Below are positions 58,801 to 64,000 of a stretch of 64,000 nt of DNA, piece by piece. The DNA comes from Ipomoea triloba (Eukaryota; Streptophyta; Magnoliopsida; Solanales; Convolvulaceae), in assembly GCF_003576645.1 (NCBI RefSeq), contig NC_044922.1, positions 11,777,195 to 11,841,194 of the forward strand, in the 5' to 3' direction. The notes under the pieces are model-generated. The model did no database searches. It had not been told where the DNA came from and saw only the letters and a list, made by a program, of their open reading frames with translations. Within the stretch, counting starts at the first letter, position 1. Each line of letters begins with the position of its first letter. Both the position numbers and the translations under genes were made by a program.

Positions 58801-61367
58801 TCAGTACTTCGTACTCAGTGTTTGAAGTGAAAATCTGTTCCTTCAATTGTTCTCTATTTTCTTGTGATTGCTCAATATGCGTAGCTTGCAAATGCCAAGT
58901 TGGAAAACTATTTCTAATCCATGTTAACAGTGATTATTTAAAATGAACATTAGGGGTATAGTCATGAAATGAAGTTTGCATGTGCATTATGCTTTGATGT
59001 GTCTTACAGAGTGCAAATTGAACATGTTTGCAAACATCATTGGGACAATTGTGCTCTACATAATTCACCTATGGCATGTTGAGGATCAGTGATGAAAATG
59101 TGTTTATGCTTAACTTTTACCTAATTCTGCTGCATCATATTATTCATCATGATTAAATTTGTGTTTACATGTGTACAATCAACTTGACCTGGTAGCATTA
59201 TATTTATGTATTTATCTCTTTATTATGTTTGACATAAAACATTTCTTGTATGTGAAACTTTGATCAGCTCAGGAATTAGAGAGAGATATTCATGGTCCAG
59301 CAGGAGATTCTCTTCCAGCAGAGAAGAGACTTGTCGTCTTTGACAAGATTTTTGCAGCATATCATGAAGCCAGAAGCAGTATCCGCAGTGATTTGGTAAG
59401 AAAGATACAAGTTGTATTATACTGCATTACTGCTCCTCATCAAATTCCCTCCTAAGTCTCAAATAATTGATACTTCATAACCTTTATATGGTACCATTGA
59501 TAATGCAGAATATTATGCTATTTTCTGCATAACTCTTGAAGCTGATACCAATTTTGTGATTCCTTTAGGTTACTGCAGCTAATTCTGAAAATGTGAAAGA
59601 TGAGTTAAGTGGCCTTGATAAAGCTATTGGTGCCATTTTAGGGCAACGAACTATTGAACGGAACCAGTTATTGGTTAGCATAGCAAAGAGTAAGTTCAGT
59701 AAGGTCCGCGATGATAAAAATGAAAAAGTTACGAAGCCTGAAGAGCTTGTGCGGCTGTATGATCTCTTATTACAGGTAGGATAGAGTTTAATTGCAATTT
59801 TTATGTCAATATGAAATTTGAGAGATGATTTAGGCCATAGTAGTGATAATAATGCGAATATTTTGCAACAAATGTATTAACTGTGTTTCTTTTGGCAGAA
59901 CACTTCTGACCTTTCTGATTTAGTTAGCTCTGGAAGAGATAGAAAACCAGAAGAAGTGGCATTTGCTGAGGAATGTGAATTAAAGAGTATGGTTTTCCGA
60001 GCCCAAAGGTCCGTATGACTCCAGTTATCTCCTTTGTTTTCCAGCCCATTTTCTCTCTTCTTCCTCCAATTTTGGTTGCCATATTTGACCTATCCAAGCA
60101 AAAGCTACACTAATCCACTATACCACTATAGGGGGAAAATCCAATCCTTAATTTAGAAATCATTTCTGATGACCTTCTATTGATTTTAGAATGTGAAGAT
60201 CTTGAGAGTTTTTGCAGTCATGTCTTTCTTGATCATCTTATGCTTGCCAATCTCTTTTCTTTGTCTGAAATTTACAGAAAAAAAAAAGTATGGTAATTTA
60301 ATTTTGGAGGCTTAAATTGATTCAGGACAACACCTAACACTATCATGACAGGTGCTTCTACTTAGCCAAATCATACAGTTCTTCTGGAAAGCGGACTGAA
60401 GCTTATGCCTTGTTCTCTCGAGCTCGTTCTTTAGCTGATGCCGCACTGAAGAAACTTCACAGTGTGGATATTTCTGATCAGGTATGTGCATTGTATACAG
60501 TTAAACTGATTTTAATGTTGCTTAAAGTTGATTTTCTTAGATATGTCATTGATGTAGCAGAAACCTAATGTTACTTGCTCATTGAAATTAATCAAATTAT
60601 ACATCAAAGACATCTTTTATCACCACACGTCTTCTGAAAATTGCATCTGTCTTTAGAGTGAAGGATACTGTTCTAATAAGTGGTGTTCTTGCTGTGGGGC
60701 TTCTTTTGAAATTCACTAATGATTTATTGTATATTTCCTCCCTTATACCACCAGGTCATAGTCAATGAACTGAAAGTGTTATCCAATGAGAGTAGATCCA
60801 ACAGTTGTATAGAGCATGCAAGAGGAATTATGGAGGAGGAGAAGGTTCCCGAAAATCTCTCAAAAAAGATATCAGATATTTCATTAAGTGGAAATGATAA
60901 AAAGGTATTCTTGTAGCATTTTTCTCTATAGGTTTTATTGCTTTATATTTCACTTGGAAAGAATGAAAATTCACCATTCATGGATTGAATTGGAAGCACT
61001 CTGAATGTTTGTTAAACGAGTATACCTGCTAGTTGGATGTATATTATTCTTTTTGTTGCTTTTGGTTGTGCACTTTATGGTATAGTTTGATGAACTGATG
61101 TATTTTACTATCGATCCTAAACTGATTTTATGGCCGTTTCAGCTAGAGAAATTTCTCATGGAGAAATTGGATTCATACGAATCTGCTGTTGGTGATTCCA
61201 ACACAAAAGTGGCACCTCGCATCGAAGTCTTCCCACCTCCCTTCCAAGCAGTACTGCGCAACCCGATTGTCTTGGATCTGGCGTATAATCTCATTGAGTT
61301 TCCAGCGCTTGACAGTAGGATGCGAAAAGATAAGAAGGGAGGCTTCATTAGCAGATTTTGGGGTTGA
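55815..61367 (+). CDS. SRP68: Signal recognition particle 68 kDa subunit (603 aa)
   Basis: Thirteen coding exons: 55815-55908, 56121-56187, 56289-56399, 56774-56969, 57860-57945, 58114-58309, 58470-58581, 59268-59395, 59569-59775, 59899-60008, 60352-60481, 60755-60904 and 61143-61367. All phases close and total 604 codons with the stop, the usual plant length. The N-terminal RNA-binding region has LRFGDYTRYRRYCTARLRRL, GRGKYTKRAITA and NARQRSYLIGRLRKAVKWA. Helical repeats follow (YAAYMKGNLLFEQDKNWDVA, then VYEQLGKYGDLENQVLCREY). The C-terminus (PPPFQAVLRNPIVLDLAYNL) is the part that binds SRP72. In the cytosol the SRP68/72 dimer bends SRP RNA and supports targeting of ribosomes making secretory proteins to the ER. 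No signal peptide or membrane segment is present. The gene looks functional. Confidence 0.96.
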
Positions 61368-61770
61368 GTTTCCATTTATACTGTCTCTAATTTGGAATAA
61401 TATCCAGGATTTCCCCCCTTTTTTAGAACTGCAGTTTGCCATATCATATTTCCAGCGGCTGAATTTTGGATTGATCGCTTGTGACACTTTTTTTCTAGGA
61501 TCAGAAAATTTGAATTTTCTTAACTCATGACAAAAGGGAGAGCTTTTATGTTTGAAGGCTATATCATCTTTTATGTTTGGATCTTGGATCTGCAGTTGGC
61601 TCAAAACATCACAAGCTCGAGTTAGGCTCCTAGTCGGCTGGCCAACTAGGTAGTGCCCAAGTGAAAAAGCGTTTCTAGGCACGATTTTTATAACACTACT
61701 TTTAATAGTTGAAGAACCAATTATATAAAATTCTTATGAAATTTTAGAATTTGACATCATAACTCCCAGT
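61368..61770 (+). other. 3' untranslated region of SRP68 and beyond
   Basis: No separate gene is supported. The transcript end is likely within this stretch but a poly(A) signal is not obvious. Confidence 0.4.
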
Positions 61771-62320
61771 CTATATAGGGATACGCTCAAGTGAGAACAA
61801 TTGTCCAAGAGAGAAATTAGAACTACTCACAGCCGTTCACATATCCAGATTTAACGAATCAGATGTAATTTAAAAAAAAAAGTGATGAGGTGGTATTTTT
61901 GTAAATAATTTGAACTTTGGTGCAAGTAAAATATGTTACAAGTGCAAGTAATTGATGCAAGTTTGCAAATAAAAAGTGTAAGTAAAATACCTTGGTAACA
62001 TTCGTGCACCTAATGATTAAGTCTTTCACATAGGTGCACATAATAATAATGCCTGGTGCAACTAATGATAACGTTAGGTGCACTTAATATTGATACTCAG
62101 TGTATATTTTACTTGCACTTAAGTGCACTATATGGAACTGTTACTTGCACTTTTAATACAATTTACTTGCATTTCGATGTTCAACTATTTACGAAAATGC
62201 CATCATGTTTTTTTTTTAAATCAATATTTCTGATCTGTTAGATTTGGACACGTGGACGGCTATGAGTTGTTTTTAGTTCTCTCTTGGGCTACCCGTTCTC
62301 ACCTCAACGGACTTATATAT
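61771..62320. mobile_element. MITE with about 90-bp terminal inverted repeats
   Basis: Left arm: TAGGGATACGCTCAAGTGAG, then AACAATTGTCCAAGAGAGAA and CACAGCCGTTCACATATCC. Right arm, inverted: GGTGAGAACGGGTAGCCCAA, GAGAGAACTAAAA and ATAGCCGTCCACGTGTCC. The interior has repeated TTACTTGCACTT/AAGTGCAAGTAA units. A (TA)n run follows at 62315-62335. No coding frame. Confidence 0.6.
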
Positions 62321-62359
62321 ATATATATATATATATTGAAAACATGTTTTATGTCAATC

Positions 62360-62616
62360 ATTATTGCATGGACCATGGTCCACACAGCTGTGTGGACCAA
62401 AAATAAAAAGTACATTATTTTTGTACTGAAGAAACATTATTTCTGTACTGTAGGTACATTATTTTAGGATACATTATTTTGGTGCTGAAGGTACATTATT
62501 TGATATATACTATCAAATAATATACCTACAGTACAAAAATAATGTACATTCAGTTAAAAAATAATGTACTTTTTATTTTTGGTCCACGCTGTGTGGACCA
62601 TGATCCATGCAATAAT
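62360..62616. mobile_element. AT-rich fold-back MITE, copy 2
   Basis: Same family as 31975-32262: ATTATTGCATGGACCATGG and CCATGATCCATGCAATAAT ends, AAAAATAAAAAGTACATTAT arms, GTACATTATTTTAGG interior. It lies next to the MITE at 61771-62320. Confidence 0.75.
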
Positions 62617-63258
62617 TTGCCGTTTTATGTCATGTATGTATTGTGTCATTCACTTAGAGCTGTCAATACGGATTAGCATCCATCCCGGACTTTGGAGAAA
62701 CACACAACATCGACAGCAAGCAGCAAATCCAGCAAGTATGCAATTTTTTATAAAAATAAAATTCATGTGATTTCTTTTTAAAAAATCAAAGTGAACAAAT
62801 ACTCAAATCCAAAAACACAAAATATCAAATTAGATTGTTGTACTACAGTTATTGAAAAGTTAGATCAAGAAAATTATTGAAAGAGGCCCCAGAAATATGT
62901 CATCACCAATAGATAGCACAAATCTAGGTCTACGGGCTGGAAATGGAAAGAGGAGTTGGGTTATCCATGGAGGAAAAAAGAATGAGGGGCGGTGACGAAC
63001 AGCGACTCAAAGATTTGAGGGTGTGACTCATGTGAAGAGGAGCAGTGACCGACGACTCCGGGAAAGGCGAGGCGAACAGCGATTGGCTACCGGCGACTAC
63101 AGGAAGGCGAGGTGAACGAAGACCGGCGACTACGGGAAGGCGAGGCGAGCGACGAATGGCGACTGCGAGAAGACGAGGTGAGGTGAAGACTGAGAAAACG
63201 AGCGGAGAGTAAGCTAGGCCTTAGAGTCTGAGATTGAGAGGGAGACTCTAAGCTCTAA
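62617..63258. other. Intergenic stretch
   Basis: No supported gene. 62657-62690 (GAGCTGTCAATACGGATTAG) resembles a single hAT-type end without a partner. The stretch ends in a GC-rich minisatellite. Confidence 0.35.
63060..63181. repeat. 33-bp minisatellite
   Basis: Three to four units built on GGAAGGCGAGGCGAACGAC followed by CGGCGACTACG, with a 33-bp period and one longer unit. It is GC-rich in an AT-rich setting. Confidence 0.7.
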
Positions 63259-63991
63259 GAGCATCTTATCAGTTGGAGTTTTTTCTTCAGTTTTTTGTGC
63301 CCCAACATCCACCTCATCATCTACCATCTTACTCAATCATAATAATTCTTCCTCACACTAGTTTGAGTTTTTTCTCAGTTTTTTGTGGACCCACCATTTC
63401 CCCCCACTATATTTTAATTAATTAATTATTTAATAGCATTATAAAAATTATAATTACAAATGATATTTTTTATTATATTTAAATTAAACATGTCAAAATT
63501 AAAATATATTTACAATTATAAATTTTCAAAAAAATTAAAAAGAATTATATAAACAAGAAAAACTAAAAATAAAACTAAAACAATAATTATTTAAACAAGA
63601 AAAACTAAAAAAAAAAAATTCAAAAGAATTATATAAACTAAACAAAGAGTAACAAAAAAATTATAAAAAAAAATATGTAAAATGTTTGGCCGTTGCTCAG
63701 TCGGCCGTTGCTACTGCAACTGAGCAACGGCCAAAAAGATTAAGAAAAAAAAAATAAAACTAAACAGTCAGGCGGCCACTCTGACTCGCCCCAGTGGGCG
63801 CGTGAGAGACACTGTGCCGCAATCGCGCCTTTTGCGATGTTTTTTTTTTGTTTTTTTTCCTTCTCCTGCAATATATTTGATTTTGCAGGAGAAATATCTC
63901 CTCAAATTTTTATCTCCATATCAATTATGATCCCTTCCAATGAGTTTTTTCTCTGCCATGATCCCTCAAATATGCATAGATGGAGTTGCTC
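63259..63991. mobile_element. PIF/Harbinger-like MITE (733 bp)
   Basis: The ends GAGCATCTTATCAGTTGGAG and, inverted, GAGCAACTCCATCTATGC are flanked by TAA (63256-63258 and 63992-63994). A GAGCA start with TAA duplication is usual for plant Harbinger MITEs. A strong internal hairpin (GGCCGTTGCTCAG...CTGAGCAACGGCC) lies at about 63688-63733. No transposase. Confidence 0.65.
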
Positions 63992-64000
63992 TAAGCAGTG

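Noticed and set aside
61173..61682. 169-codon minus-strand frame opposite the last SRP68 exon
   Set aside because: It is antisense to a conserved coding exon and shows no family motif.

Overview
The window is nuclear DNA of a flowering plant, most likely a eudicot. It has spliced genes with GT-AG introns, AT-rich intergenic DNA, (TA)n, (GA)n and (AAT)n runs, and dense nested transposable elements. I could not fix the genus from sequence alone.

Three host genes look intact. A WD40-repeat protein with an N-terminal coiled coil lies on the minus strand (37502-44487, 7 coding exons, 608 aa). A trihelix (GT-family) transcription factor lies on the plus strand (47951-49969, 3 exons, 360 aa). SRP68, a subunit of the signal recognition particle, lies on the plus strand (55815-61367, 13 coding exons, 603 aa). 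I joined their exons by splice sites, and the reading phase closes at every junction.

The left quarter (about 814-16339) looks like one very large Mutator-like element (MULE1). It carries a MuDR-type transposase, a plant-mobile-domain (PMD) gene, a small gene with a caulimovirus-VI/RNase H1-N-type domain, and three paralogous genes (A, B, C). A, B and C share an unrecognised N-terminal domain; A and C continue into B3-like DNA-binding folds. Between the genes, upstream of the putative TATA boxes, stand repeated 29-bp palindromes (GTAAGATGGACT-5-AGTCCATCTTAC). Half-sites of the same motif recur at both element ends. This arrangement recalls VANDAL-type MULEs, which encode their own sequence-specific DNA-binding anti-silencing proteins; it is the strongest candidate here for an undescribed system. 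Most of its genes now carry nonsense codons. Gene B was split by a hAT element that itself carries the 5' end of an eIF5A gene. A single N at 9722 joins two apparently identical 1626-bp blocks, most likely an assembly artefact.

The segment 16526-28690 is an insertion stack. A small Tourist/Harbinger-like MITE was hit by a second MULE (MULE2, 16555-21199, 172-bp TIRs, 10-bp TSD) and by a young Ty1/copia element (21264-28446, 308-bp LTRs, 5-bp TSD). The copia gag is in turn split by a solo LTR (22725-24062). From 28.7 to 37 kb there are only MITEs, simple repeats, a CACTA-like end and a second hAT element containing a 659-N gap.

Between and around the host genes lie further elements. A Pack-MULE carrying a PPR-gene fragment ends about 30-40 bp upstream of the WD40 gene's TATA box. 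Others are a fragment of the chlorophyll gene CHLM, CACTA-like terminal repeats, a decayed MULE with a GRF zinc-finger gene, and several MITEs, the last filling the right end of the window.
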